A stretch of 57,942 bases of DNA, taken from contig NZ_JAFIEU010000027.1 of assembly GCF_020832325.1 (NCBI RefSeq), positions 1-57,942 of the forward strand. The letters run 5' to 3'. Numbering within the stretch: the stretch's first letter is position 1; each line of letters starts with the position of its first letter. The DNA is from Lunatimonas sp. (GTDB taxonomy: Bacteria > Bacteroidota > Bacteroidia > Cytophagales > Cyclobacteriaceae). The notes beneath the pieces were generated by a model. The model saw nothing but the letters and a program-made list of their open reading frames with translations, was not told where the DNA came from and did no database searches. Both the position numbers and the translations under genes were made by a program. Shown here piece after piece: positions 36,420 to 45,816 of this stretch.

Positions 36420-36538
36420 ACAAACCGTGTGACCGACTGAATTATTCTCAAAAAGGTTCGTATATCCTCTTTGGCAGGAAAATTGGTCTTTATTTGAATC
36501 CGTCAGCATGGTTAGTAACATCAAATTTGACAAAAAGT

Positions 36539-38212
36539 ATGGGGATAGTTTTACCTATTAAATGGGGAGCATTAGGCACACCGAAAGCTCTTTTCTTTTT
36601 ATTTTTTGGGATTATCACAGGTTTTTCCAGTTTTGGCCAAACGATCCCTGCGGGCTACCCGTTACTTGACGATTATTTGAGAAGGCTACAGTTAAATGGG
36701 GAGATTGATTCGGTTCCATCCTTAATGATCAGACCACTTAGCCCTAGAAATATAGCCGGCTTGAACCATTCTTATGATTTGATGGATTTTGGTAACGGAG
36801 AAAATACCACTGAAACCGGAAAGCGGCTGGCATATTTAGGAGATAAGGGCAGGTTGGAGTTGTTGCCGTTTATGAATTATACTGAATGGAACTCCCGATT
36901 TCCCTACCCACAGACTGGCCCCATGATTCCTAACCGCGGTTTACAGACGTTTTCCAGCATCGGAGTGTATGGGGAGTTGGGGCTATTGAGCATTCAGCTC
37001 CAGCCCGAGGTGATTTGGGCCCAAAATAAGTATTACGATCCGGGAATTCTCAAAAGCACCCAAACTGAGTTCCTTGAGCGTTTTGGGGATACGTCTTATG
37101 GTCGCGTACTTCCCGGCCAAAGCAATGTAATGCTAAATATTGGGGCTTTCTCAGCGGGGGTTTCGACGGAGAACCTCTGGTGGGGGCCTGGACAGTTCAA
37201 CGCGCTGATTTTTTCAAACAATGCTTTTGGTTTTGAGCATGTAACGCTGAAGACTCGAAGGCCGGCCAAAACGTTTTTGGGAGCCTTTGAAGGACAGATA
37301 ATCTCAGGGTATTTGAAAGGAGCTGAGTTTGAAAACTTCATTAGCACCCGATTAAGGTATAGAGACGAAAGAAGGTACCTAAATGGGATGATACTTACCT
37401 ACCAACCAAAGTGGATATCCGGATTGTCAGTTGGGTTGGCGAGGACCTTTCAGCAGTATGAGTCATATAGGGGAACAGGTTTCAACGAGTATTTTCCGAT
37501 TTTCGCACCTTTCCAAAAGGCCGCAGCTGGGTTTGATATTGATTTGGACGGGCGGGATCAACAGGCCACTGTGTTTGTCAGATGGGTGATTCCAGAAGCC
37601 AAGTCCGAGGTTTACTTTGAATACGGGCGCCGAGACCATGAAGCTACATGGAGAGGCATGTGGTTGAACCCAGAACATGCTCGGGCGTACCTCATTGGTT
37701 TTTCCAAGCTATTTGATTTGGTAGAGAATTCACAAATTCAGGTTCGTTTTGAAATGTTTCAACAACAGGAGTCAATCAATATTTTGGCTCGATACGATGG
37801 TTTTACGGGTGGAGCAAATTGGGGTGGACATTCCCGCGCGGCCAACGGCTTTACGCACAGGGGGCAAATGCTGGCAACCGGTTTGGGTCCTTCAAGTAAT
37901 TTGCAAACGTTGGAAACAGCATGGGTGCAGCGAATTAACCGGATAGGCGTTCGTCTGGATCGGCTGAACCGCCATCAGGATATTTTCGTCAAACGTTTCA
38001 ACGATGATACCGACGAGCAGCGGTGGGTAGACTTGGCACTGTCTCCATTTGGAGAATGGCGCTTTCAGGATTTCCTGGTGGGAGTGAAGCTGAATTTCAT
38101 AAGATCACTAAACTATCAATGGGGGGTGGAACCTGGAGATGGATTGATTAACCCCGGAGGAAGAGACGTTTTTAACTTTCAGGGAAACGTTTCATTTATT
38201 TATCCTTTTTAA
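36539..38212 (+). CDS. Capsule assembly Wzi family protein (copy 1)
   Basis: This encodes 557 residues from the ATG before GIVLPIKWG. That start gives a signal peptide ending SSFG/Q, while a frame from a TTG at 36368 would add 57 residues that overlap a candidate promoter. The mature protein begins AGYPLLDDYLRRLQLNGE, then GPMIPNRGLQTFSSIGVYGELG, VSTENLWWGPGQFNALIFSNNAFGF and LGAFEGQIISG, all typical of Bacteroidota Wzi-like outer-membrane barrels. Wzi of Enterobacteriaceae anchors capsule. A paralogue follows after 30 bases. Probable role: surface attachment of polysaccharide. Confidence 0.8.
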   Translation: MGIVLPIKWGALGTPKALFFLFFGIITGFSSFGQTIPAGYPLLDDYLRRLQLNGEIDSVPSLMIRPLSPRNIAGLNHSYDLMDFGNGENTTETGKRLAYLGDKGRLELLPFMNYTEWNSRFPYPQTGPMIPNRGLQTFSSIGVYGELGLLSIQLQPEVIWAQNKYYDPGILKSTQTEFLERFGDTSYGRVLPGQSNVMLNIGAFSAGVSTENLWWGPGQFNALIFSNNAFGFEHVTLKTRRPAKTFLGAFEGQIISGYLKGAEFENFISTRLRYRDERRYLNGMILTYQPKWISGLSVGLARTFQQYESYRGTGFNEYFPIFAPFQKAAAGFDIDLDGRDQQATVFVRWVIPEAKSEVYFEYGRRDHEATWRGMWLNPEHARAYLIGFSKLFDLVENSQIQVRFEMFQQQESINILARYDGFTGGANWGGHSRAANGFTHRGQMLATGLGPSSNLQTLETAWVQRINRIGVRLDRLNRHQDIFVKRFNDDTDEQRWVDLALSPFGEWRFQDFLVGVKLNFIRSLNYQWGVEPGDGLINPGGRDVFNFQGNVSFIYPF

Positions 38213-38242
38213 CCCAAGTGAATCTAACCTATAGCCTCAACG

Positions 38243-39982
38243 ATGCAAAATAGTAATATAAAGCCGAAAGGAAAAAAGGAAATAAAGCAGCTGATATCTC
38301 TGCACGTATTGCGGTGTGCCTTTACATGCTGCTTATTGATAGTTGCTGCTTTTCAATCGTTTGCCCAGTCTTTGCCCTTGGCCACGCCGATTGTGGATGA
38401 GTACCTCCGCAGACAACAGATGCAGGGACATTTTCCTGAGGGTATTTCCTTTATGGTAAAACCCATTCCTTTAAATACCGTTGCGGGTTCCGAAACCCTG
38501 CACCTCGATGAGCAGATAGGTAAACTTTTTGCTCAGAAGGAGTCGATAGATGAACTCACGGTTACAAAACTCCCCCTTCAGACACATTATCAGTTAAACT
38601 CCGCCTATCCATTTGGACAAAACAACGGAGCGATGATTCCAAATAGGGGAAGCCAATTTTTGATTACCGGGGGGCTTTTGGCACGTTATGGCAACTTTAG
38701 CCTTCAGTTGCAGCCAGAAATTCACTTTGCTCAAAATAAGGAGTTTAGAGGAATGCCTAGTACACACAGCACCAACTGGAGGGACTATTATGAATTTTTG
38801 AACCGAATCGATCGGCCGGAGCGCTTTGGTGAAAATAGTCACAGCACCATGCTCTTGGGGAACAGTAGTATTCGGTATACATTGCCCAATGGTATTTCTG
38901 TTGGTATTTCCAACGAATATTTATGGTGGGGCCCTGGCTATAGAAACTCGATTATGCTGAGTAATAACGCGCCTGGATTTATGCATTTTACGGCAAATAC
39001 GGCCAAACCGATTGAAACTGCGCTCGGAAGTTTCGAGGGTCAGTTGATTGCGGGAAGACTTCAAAATTCTGGTTTTCTTCCACCAAATCACGAAATGGTG
39101 GTCAGTAGAACTCCGCTGTATGACCCGAAACGGGACGAAGACTCGAGGTATTTGGCAGGATTGGTAGTTTCTTTTCAGCCCAAGATAGTCCCAGGATTGT
39201 TTTTAGGGTATAGTAGTACTTCCCAGGTATATACCAATGAATTGAACGAACTGGGAGATTATCTTCCCATTTTTAATGGGCGAAAGCGATTTTCCGATAT
39301 AGATGATCCCGTGATTGCGAGACGACAACAACAAAGTGCTGGTTTTTTACGCTGGCTTTCTACCGAAGGACTATTTGAGATTTATGGTGAGTATGGCACC
39401 AATGGAAACAGCAAAACCACCCGGGAAGCGATGGTCAACCCAGATCTATACAGGGCATTCACACTCGGTTTTAACAAGCTGATTCGGTTAAGAAAAGAGG
39501 ATGAGTTTATCCAGTTGAACTTTGAGCAAACCCAAACAGGACAGACCGTTAGAAAAGCAATCCGTGAGAGTAGGACTTGGTATACGCACGATCACGTCCG
39601 TCATGGTTATACACACAGAGGCCAAACGCTCGGCTTTGGACACGGGTCAGGGAGCAATTCCTTGTTTTTAGAGGTTAGTTGGGTGAGGCAAATGGATAAA
39701 ATAGGTGTGCAGTTTGAGCGTATAGTGAATAATAACGATGCCTTTTACCTGCATTTTGAGCACATCAATGGATGGGATCGCTATTGGGTAGATTTGGTGC
39801 CCTCGTTTGTACTAGACCGAAAGGTAGGCAGCCTTCTTATTTCGTCCAGATTACAGTACGTAAACACACTAAACTATTATTGGGTGCTAGAGAGGGACCC
39901 AAACGCCACGCTGTACAGGCTACAAAAGGGAGATGATCGAAAAAATATCGTTGCCCATATACGAGTCGCGTATTTGTTTTGA
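38243..39982 (+). CDS. Capsule assembly Wzi family protein (copy 2)
   Basis: This encodes 579 residues. The signal peptide has an unusually long basic start (residues 1-20) before the hydrophobic core, with cleavage near QSFA/Q. It shares landmarks with copy 1: TPIVDEYLRRQQMQGHFPEG, GAMIPNRGSQFLITGGLLARYG, ISNEYLWWGPGYRNSIMLSNNAPGF, LGSFEGQLIAG, and a closing WVRQMDKIGVQFER. The two are clear paralogues but diverged along most of their length, so the duplication is not recent. It ends in a terminator overlapping the stop codon of the convergent CotH gene. Confidence 0.8.
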   Translation: MQNSNIKPKGKKEIKQLISLHVLRCAFTCCLLIVAAFQSFAQSLPLATPIVDEYLRRQQMQGHFPEGISFMVKPIPLNTVAGSETLHLDEQIGKLFAQKESIDELTVTKLPLQTHYQLNSAYPFGQNNGAMIPNRGSQFLITGGLLARYGNFSLQLQPEIHFAQNKEFRGMPSTHSTNWRDYYEFLNRIDRPERFGENSHSTMLLGNSSIRYTLPNGISVGISNEYLWWGPGYRNSIMLSNNAPGFMHFTANTAKPIETALGSFEGQLIAGRLQNSGFLPPNHEMVVSRTPLYDPKRDEDSRYLAGLVVSFQPKIVPGLFLGYSSTSQVYTNELNELGDYLPIFNGRKRFSDIDDPVIARRQQQSAGFLRWLSTEGLFEIYGEYGTNGNSKTTREAMVNPDLYRAFTLGFNKLIRLRKEDEFIQLNFEQTQTGQTVRKAIRESRTWYTHDHVRHGYTHRGQTLGFGHGSGSNSLFLEVSWVRQMDKIGVQFERIVNNNDAFYLHFEHINGWDRYWVDLVPSFVLDRKVGSLLISSRLQYVNTLNYYWVLERDPNATLYRLQKGDDRKNIVAHIRVAYLF

Positions 39983-40003
39983 AAGGCATATATTCTCTCA
40001 CGC

Positions 40004-40030
40004 GAGAGGCCCCTCTCTTATTTTTTTATT
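40004..40030 (+). terminator. Terminator after the Wzi-like pair
   Basis: GAGAG (40004-40008) and CTCTC (40013-40017) with loop GCCC precede TTATTTTTTTATT. A preceding CTCTC at 39995-39999 can pair with the same GAGAG and would compete. The T-run covers the stop codon (40018-40020) of the convergent CotH gene. Confidence 0.6.
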
Positions 40031-43000
40031 AGTTTATGTGATTCAAGCTGGTTTTTACCCATCATATGGATCAAATAAAGTCCCGGAGGGAATGCATCCA
40101 ATTGCAGCGTTATCTGATCTGTTACGAATTCCGTACTTTTCCAAACTTCCGCACCGGTAGCATCTAGAATTTGTATCTGGTTTAGGTCTCTTAGTTTGGC
40201 TGCTGAAAGTTGGATGTGCAATACGCCTGTTGTAGGATTCGGATATATGTTGTCTGCAAATGGATAACGGGTTTCGCTGGGAATTAGAGGTATTCCGGTG
40301 ATTAGATCTGAACCCAGAAGTGGAAAGGCTCGCAACGCTACGTTGTTGAAACGAACATTGCCGGAGGTATTTTCGGTGTTTTCGAAGAAATCGATTCGTA
40401 GCTGAAGAGAGGCATTGTGCGTTGTGCCCGGTCCGGACTCAAAACTAACCTCAATCAGTGAATACTCGGTTGACAATTCAAATTCGGTTTGACTCAATGC
40501 TTCCTGCCTCCAATCTTCGGATTCGTCAGAACGGTAGGAAAGTACGATTTTTCCCGGTCCGTTTGCCGTGCGTGATACCGCAGCTGAAAATATTGGCTCT
40601 TTATGTCCGGTCGTAGGCAGGTCTAGAATCAGGTACCCTTTTGCACCGGCAATTTCCAAGGGATTCCGGACACGGATACCCCGCATGGTAGATTCTTCTA
40701 GTCCCAGCTCGTCCAACAGGTCTTTTTGGATGTTCAGTTGGGTAGGGTCATTGACCCGGTCCATAATTCCCGGGATGAGCGATGATTCCGCATTTTCTGG
40801 AGCGGGTATATAGCGTATAGCGCCTGGTAATTCGGTGGCTGAATAGGTAGCAGAGATTTCCGATAGTGGAGTGTCGTTTTCTATGCTGGTGTCAAAGTGC
40901 CAATAGTGAACAGTCGTCAACCGTTCTTCAGGGTCTTTGGAGAAAAATGCCTGTACGTGTGTGTCTTTTTCCACTGTGAGCACCAATGAATGCTCATTTA
41001 ACTGCTGCCCATCCACCTGCCAATAGTCAAAGAGAAATCCTTTTGTGGGCTGGGCGGTAAGCGTTATTGGAACTCCTTGAAAATAGACACCTTTCCATGG
41101 ATAGGCTTCTGCCCTCACGCCTGGGGTTGTGGGATGGATAGGGGTTTGGTTTAGTTGGATAAATCCTGCAAGAGGGTCATTAACGTTCAATGTCAGTTCT
41201 GTCTCTTGGTTGATTTGAAAATGTTCGCGAAGATGCCCTCGTACGGCAGTTTGCCTTTCTTTGACAAACCGTTCCATATGGGCCACGTTGTCCCTCCAAA
41301 CGGAAAGTGAACTGGGCTGTCGCCATCTTTTTATGTGCTCTTCCATTTCGGGGGCAATTTTATCCCGGAGGTCTGCTAAGAGGGCCGTAGTTCTGTCTGG
41401 ATGCAGTGCGGTGTTCAGTTGGTCTAGAAACCGTACCAGAAAGCGCTCCTTGTATTCCGGGTGCTCCAAGAGTTTTCTGAATACGAAATTTGGCCACTCC
41501 TGTCCTCCTTGGCCTGTCCTGGCGGTTACCCACTTTACGGTATTATGGTCAGCATTGTTGACATGACCTAGTCCAAAATCTGTGTCATACAAAATCCAAC
41601 GGAACCTGCCATCCCTACCCTTCGGGAGGCCTGGCGCATACGTTACACGTTCCCGCCAAAAATCAATGTTGTTATGCGGCCAATCGGTATTTGCCACATA
41701 GATTTGGGTAATCATATAGTCGATATGGCTATCCAGATCTATGTAGGTGTCTATTTCCTCAAGGCTTGAAGCATCATTGGGGTTTAGCTGCGCAAGTCTT
41801 GCCAATACGAAGTCATATTTCTTCGCATCGCCTTCCTGAACTGTATTTCTTCGGGTTAGCAGATCGACATTGTCCGGGTCTACACCAAATAGGTTTTGCA
41901 GATAGTATTTGTCCTGCCGTTCCCGAATATTGTGAATGCCCCAATATTCTCCATTTACAAAAAGGATGGAAGGCTCGTACGCTTGGTAGTCTACATCGAG
42001 ATGACGGACCAACTGCTGGGCATATGCATCACGAAAATAGGTGTCTCCATAATCATTGCCTGAGCCTCTAAGGATAAACCTTCTGGCATCAACGTACGAC
42101 CTTTCATTGAAAAGCGGGTAGTTCAGGCTGCTATTGCCATAGGAAGATCTTAGGTATATCCGTAATGCCTTTAGCGGAAAATGCCTGGTAACGCCTCCAT
42201 GTATCCGAATGCCGACATCTTCCTGAAATCCAATTTGCCCATTTTTACCAAAGTAGGTAATATTTGCCGGTCGCTCCCACTCATCACCGCGTTGGAAGTA
42301 GTTTCCGGTGTAATGGGGAGAAGGATTACTTGCATCGTAAGTGTTTCCGGGTACAAAGAGTCCTGTTTCGTTAGAAAACAGGTTTTCTTCGTCTGTCACC
42401 AGCGAAAGTACAGGGAGGGAATAGTGGTTGTTGCCTCTTGGAAAAACGAAGTAGGTGAAGGTCTGTTCCACCGGTTCGTGACCGGTTTTAACAGCCAAGG
42501 TCCGAACCACGGTACCTTTATTTACCTTACCGTCCGGCGACCTATATCCACGTTCGCCTCCATGATTCGTCGTCCGTATCATCGAAAAGTAATTGTTTGC
42601 AGACGACCGGTCCGAGAGTGTTCGACTGCCTTGCCATTGTGGACTTGATGGAGTAGGTTTGGATCCATCCAAGGTGTAGTGTATTTTGGTCCCGCTATCT
42701 GCGGCTGTAAAGTCAACAGTCACCTCGCCGGTATAAAATCCCGGGGGAGTAGTAGCACTGATGGGCGGAGTGACCCCCTGCGTGATGGCACCTCCTGCGT
42801 TGGGAGATCCGGGGGTTGCAGCTGAAAAGAAGGCAAATTCGTTCGATCCATCCGTTTTTCTTCCGTACGAGATATCTGTAGGGATTGCAATGGCTTCTAT
42901 TTGATCGATTACTTCACCTTGGGGGTTGGAGAGGATCAGCGGTTCTCCCGACGCGGAGATGCTGAAATTTGTGTGTATTTCCGACCCTGTCTGTGTGTCT

Positions 43001-43314
43001 TTGCCAGATGCCCAGACGATCAAGAGGCTTTTAGCCGGGACAGATATCGAAGGGAAAATCCACTTTTCAGGATTGGAGAGATTGTCTGAGAGTCTGAATC
43101 CTTGCAGATTTACAGGAGTATCGTGTTGGTTATAGATCTCGATCCAATCGCTATAATCCCCGTCTCTATCTGCCACGGTAGTGGCGTTCGAAGACATGAT
43201 CTCGTTTATGAAAAGCTGTTGGGTAAATCCTTTTGCCCTGGGTAACAGCGTTAGACTGACAATCAATAATACATAAAAAACCCAACTTCTCATTTCACTT
43301 CTCACTTGAGCCAT
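40018..43314 (-). CDS. CotH kinase family protein with lamin-tail domain and T9SS sorting tail
   Basis: This encodes 1098 residues. A signal peptide (to about 31) precedes a lamin-tail domain (about 33-170: INEIMSSNATTVADRDGDYSDWIEIYN). A chitobiase C-terminal/FN3-like domain follows (about 185-285: TKIHYTLDGSKPTPSSP), then the CotH kinase domain (about 330-640: VGIRIHGGVTRHFPLKALRIYLR, YIDLDSHIDYMITQIYVANTDW, FRWILYDTDFGLG with the metal aspartates). The end is a type IX secretion sorting domain (DNIYPNPTTGVLHIQLS...PPGLYLIHM). CotH proteins are atypical secreted kinases. It is the last gene of the HlyD/VTC/DUF4956 operon, 6 bases after DUF4956. The substrate is unknown. Confidence 0.85.
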   Translation of the reverse strand: MAQVRSEMRSWVFYVLLIVSLTLLPRAKGFTQQLFINEIMSSNATTVADRDGDYSDWIEIYNQHDTPVNLQGFRLSDNLSNPEKWIFPSISVPAKSLLIVWASGKDTQTGSEIHTNFSISASGEPLILSNPQGEVIDQIEAIAIPTDISYGRKTDGSNEFAFFSAATPGSPNAGGAITQGVTPPISATTPPGFYTGEVTVDFTAADSGTKIHYTLDGSKPTPSSPQWQGSRTLSDRSSANNYFSMIRTTNHGGERGYRSPDGKVNKGTVVRTLAVKTGHEPVEQTFTYFVFPRGNNHYSLPVLSLVTDEENLFSNETGLFVPGNTYDASNPSPHYTGNYFQRGDEWERPANITYFGKNGQIGFQEDVGIRIHGGVTRHFPLKALRIYLRSSYGNSSLNYPLFNERSYVDARRFILRGSGNDYGDTYFRDAYAQQLVRHLDVDYQAYEPSILFVNGEYWGIHNIRERQDKYYLQNLFGVDPDNVDLLTRRNTVQEGDAKKYDFVLARLAQLNPNDASSLEEIDTYIDLDSHIDYMITQIYVANTDWPHNNIDFWRERVTYAPGLPKGRDGRFRWILYDTDFGLGHVNNADHNTVKWVTARTGQGGQEWPNFVFRKLLEHPEYKERFLVRFLDQLNTALHPDRTTALLADLRDKIAPEMEEHIKRWRQPSSLSVWRDNVAHMERFVKERQTAVRGHLREHFQINQETELTLNVNDPLAGFIQLNQTPIHPTTPGVRAEAYPWKGVYFQGVPITLTAQPTKGFLFDYWQVDGQQLNEHSLVLTVEKDTHVQAFFSKDPEERLTTVHYWHFDTSIENDTPLSEISATYSATELPGAIRYIPAPENAESSLIPGIMDRVNDPTQLNIQKDLLDELGLEESTMRGIRVRNPLEIAGAKGYLILDLPTTGHKEPIFSAAVSRTANGPGKIVLSYRSDESEDWRQEALSQTEFELSTEYSLIEVSFESGPGTTHNASLQLRIDFFENTENTSGNVRFNNVALRAFPLLGSDLITGIPLIPSETRYPFADNIYPNPTTGVLHIQLSAAKLRDLNQIQILDATGAEVWKSTEFVTDQITLQLDAFPPGLYLIHMMGKNQLESHKLIKK

Positions 43315-43320
43315 TATAGG

Positions 43321-43995
43321 TTAATTTTCATCAAAGAATAGGTTTACGTTTGAAACGCCCCCTAGAGCTTTTAAATCCGAGACCATCGCTGGACCCAGTT
43401 CTTCGGATTTTAAACGGATATAAAAAGAGGCCTCGATGGCACTACCTACATCTTCCTCGACCGCTTTCAGATTGACTAGTTTATTTTTTGAGCAGTATTT
43501 CTTCAAAGTTGTTTGAAAAGGATTTTCTCCAATTACCTCGTCAAGATAGAGAATTTGCAGCAAAAATTCACGTTTGGGTGGACTGGCATAGTTTAGTTTG
43601 CTTGTAATGAAAATCGCGGCACCGATCAAAACGGTACTTGCTAGGGTCACTGCGTAGAGTCCAACTCCTGCCGACAATCCAATTCCTAATGCGAAAAAGA
43701 TAAACATGATATCTTGACTTTCTTTCACAGCTGTTCTGAACCGAATAATCGACATCGCTCCCACCAGTCCAAATGCCCGTGCTACGTTGTTTCCGATGAC
43801 CATGATCACCAGGGCAGTGATCATAGTCAGCATAATGATTGAGTTGGTGAAACTGGACGAATAGCTAACTCCGCGGTAGGTGATTCGGTAAAGAATCGCA
43901 ATGGCTATCCCACAAACAAACGCAATGAGGATGTTGGCAATTGCTTCCCGTACGGTTAACGAAAAAGTAAATAGTTGCTGAAAATTTTCTTCCAT
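43321..43995 (-). CDS. DUF4956 membrane protein
   Basis: This encodes 224 residues. Four membrane segments are visible (about 17-36, 50-68, 95-112, 114-131), with the conserved loop IIRFRTAVKESQDIMFIFFALGIGLSAGVG between them, the signature of DUF4956. The C-terminal 95 residues are soluble. Members often sit with VTC-domain polyphosphate polymerase and CotH genes, as here, and their function is not established. It lies 13 bases after the VTC gene and 6 before CotH, so the set is surely one transcript. Confidence 0.8.
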   Translation of the reverse strand: MEENFQQLFTFSLTVREAIANILIAFVCGIAIAILYRITYRGVSYSSSFTNSIIMLTMITALVIMVIGNNVARAFGLVGAMSIIRFRTAVKESQDIMFIFFALGIGLSAGVGLYAVTLASTVLIGAAIFITSKLNYASPPKREFLLQILYLDEVIGENPFQTTLKKYCSKNKLVNLKAVEEDVGSAIEASFYIRLKSEELGPAMVSDLKALGGVSNVNLFFDEN

Positions 43996-44008
43996 TGTTC
44001 AGTTTTTT

Positions 44009-44731
44009 CTAAAAGAATAGGGAGTGTTCTACGCTGTTGGTATATTTAGATAGTGCTTCAGGTTTTAGCCGAAATTCCCCGACGATTGACTTGGCCCAGC
44101 TGGGCATCTCCGGTTCAAAATATTTGACCTCCAAGATAAAACTTTCTTTCCAAACCTGCCGCAATCCTTTGTTCGAAAACAAGCTACTGAGTTTGTCGGT
44201 TTTTTTCTGACGTATTCGTTTGTCAAACGTTACCCTGACTCCTGGGTTAAATCGCCCTTGGTAGGCCTCTCGATCGTATACAATCAGGTTCTTAGGAGCA
44301 AGGTTATACCTTTTTATGTTGAATAAAAAGCGGGACAGGTTGTCATCTACTGTTTTGGATTGAGAAGCTAGACGGTTCAATCTTGAATGGAGTACTATTT
44401 CCTCTAATTCTTGATAGGGAATGAATACACGATTTTTATGAATTCGATCTGTGAGTTTGCGTTTGATTTCCAATACTACTTTTGTTTCGGGCGTGACCGT
44501 TCCATATCCTCTAACCCTCATCTTCTTTCGTTCACTCAGCCCCTCTATTTTTTCGTAAAATGATTTTGAATCTTTTGAATCGAAGTAAATACTCCTTACC
44601 GTGTATTCAGGTATACCACCTTTCATTTGAGTAAATCCATCCGGTTCTAGAAACGGCATAAATCTACGTCTTAGCCCCTCCAAGTCACCGTTGCGCACCA
44701 GATACTTTTTTTCGTAGCGGTAACGAATCAT
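44009..44731 (-). CDS. VTC-domain polyphosphate polymerase
   Basis: This encodes 240 residues. It has the tunnel-fold landmarks of VTC domains: an N-terminal RYEKKYLV, SIYFDSKD, KKMRVRGYG (paired arginines), VVLEIKRKL, YDREAYQGRFNPGVRVTFD and FILEVKYFEPEMPSW. These basic and acidic residues bind ATP, polyphosphate and metal in yeast VTC4. The protein has no membrane helix, so the catalytic domain is cytoplasmic and may partner DUF4956. Its start overlaps the stop of the HlyD-like gene by 4 bases. Actual polyphosphate synthesis is inferred from the family. Confidence 0.8.
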   Translation of the reverse strand: MIRYRYEKKYLVRNGDLEGLRRRFMPFLEPDGFTQMKGGIPEYTVRSIYFDSKDSKSFYEKIEGLSERKKMRVRGYGTVTPETKVVLEIKRKLTDRIHKNRVFIPYQELEEIVLHSRLNRLASQSKTVDDNLSRFLFNIKRYNLAPKNLIVYDREAYQGRFNPGVRVTFDKRIRQKKTDKLSSLFSNKGLRQVWKESFILEVKYFEPEMPSWAKSIVGEFRLKPEALSKYTNSVEHSLFF

Positions 44732-45816
44732 CGGGAAATAGTTTTGTTTATAATCCGATGAACATATTCTTTGAGCGAAATCTCTTCACCCAATATTTTG
44801 ACTTCGACCAACTCCCCCAACGTTTCCAATGAGATGTTCTCATCGACTTCCGCAGTTGCGAATACCACCTGTTTGTTATTCGATTGTTGAACTAAATTAT
44901 TTATCGAAGTGATTTTACCGGTCAAATAGGTCTTTTCTGACAGGCTATAGAATGAAATTTCGTTACCGAGTTTTATAAACTTTTTTTCGAAAACCTCAAT
45001 GGGTATTACGACAGCTAAGCGGGAAGTGTCCCATACTGTTAGTTGCATGCGGTCTGGTAGCAGGTCAATGTTTTTCTTTAGGATACCGTCAATCGGAGAA
45101 ATCACCGTGAAGTAGCTTAACCTTTCACTGATCTTTTCCAACTGGTTTGTAGTTTGAATAATCTTGGACCGGATCAACAACTCCTGTTCAGGTTTGTCCC
45201 CTGTGATGGCAGACGTGTACTCAGCGGATCTTATTTGCAATTCAGCTTCCTTTAACTTAAGCGTATTTTCAAATATTTCGTGTTCCCGCTTACTAATGAC
45301 CGAATCTTCATAGAGTACCTGATTACGTTGAAAAAGCAACGTTTCTGTCTTCAGATCTTGCTCTGCTAATTTCAGTTTTTCCCAACTTACCTCAATATCT
45401 TCTGGTTTTTGCCCTGTTGTATAAAAAAGCAATTCGGCTTGAAGAACTTCTAATTCATCCTGTAATTGCCGATACCTTCTTTGCTCTTCGTTGGAGTTAA
45501 TATATCCAAGCGTATCTCCTTGTCTGATCCACGGATTTTCTTCCGCGTTGTGTAGAAGGCGAAATTCTACCACGTCGCCACGAGAAAACTCGGTAACATT
45601 GAATCTATCGGTGATGCCCTTGAAATTGTCCTTGAGTAACGTTATGAAATTTCCGTCTGCAAAGCGTTGGAGTTCCCATGCTTTACCAGGCAACACCATG
45701 CCACGTGAGTGTATAGTGTACACTGTGCTTATATTAACCGTGGCATAATACATGCCGCTAAGCACGATTAATGATCCTATAATCAGTAGAATGAACCTTA
45801 TATTACTTTTTTTCAC
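44728..45816 (-). CDS. HlyD-like periplasmic adaptor / membrane-fusion protein
   Basis: This encodes 362 residues. One membrane anchor at about residues 8-27 is followed by a split lipoyl/barrel-sandwich domain (NPWIRQGDTLGYI ... FTVISPIDGILKKNIDL) around a coiled coil of about 130 residues. A beta-barrel end follows. This is the plan of HlyD/RND adaptor proteins, but no transporter or outer-membrane channel gene is next to it. Instead it leads the VTC/DUF4956/CotH operon, so it may connect that system to the envelope. The promoter lies in the 533-base gap upstream, but no consensus box was found on this strand. Confidence 0.72.
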   Translation of the reverse strand: MKKSNIRFILLIIGSLIVLSGMYYATVNISTVYTIHSRGMVLPGKAWELQRFADGNFITLLKDNFKGITDRFNVTEFSRGDVVEFRLLHNAEENPWIRQGDTLGYINSNEEQRRYRQLQDELEVLQAELLFYTTGQKPEDIEVSWEKLKLAEQDLKTETLLFQRNQVLYEDSVISKREHEIFENTLKLKEAELQIRSAEYTSAITGDKPEQELLIRSKIIQTTNQLEKISERLSYFTVISPIDGILKKNIDLLPDRMQLTVWDTSRLAVVIPIEVFEKKFIKLGNEISFYSLSEKTYLTGKITSINNLVQQSNNKQVVFATAEVDENISLETLGELVEVKILGEEISLKEYVHRIINKTISR

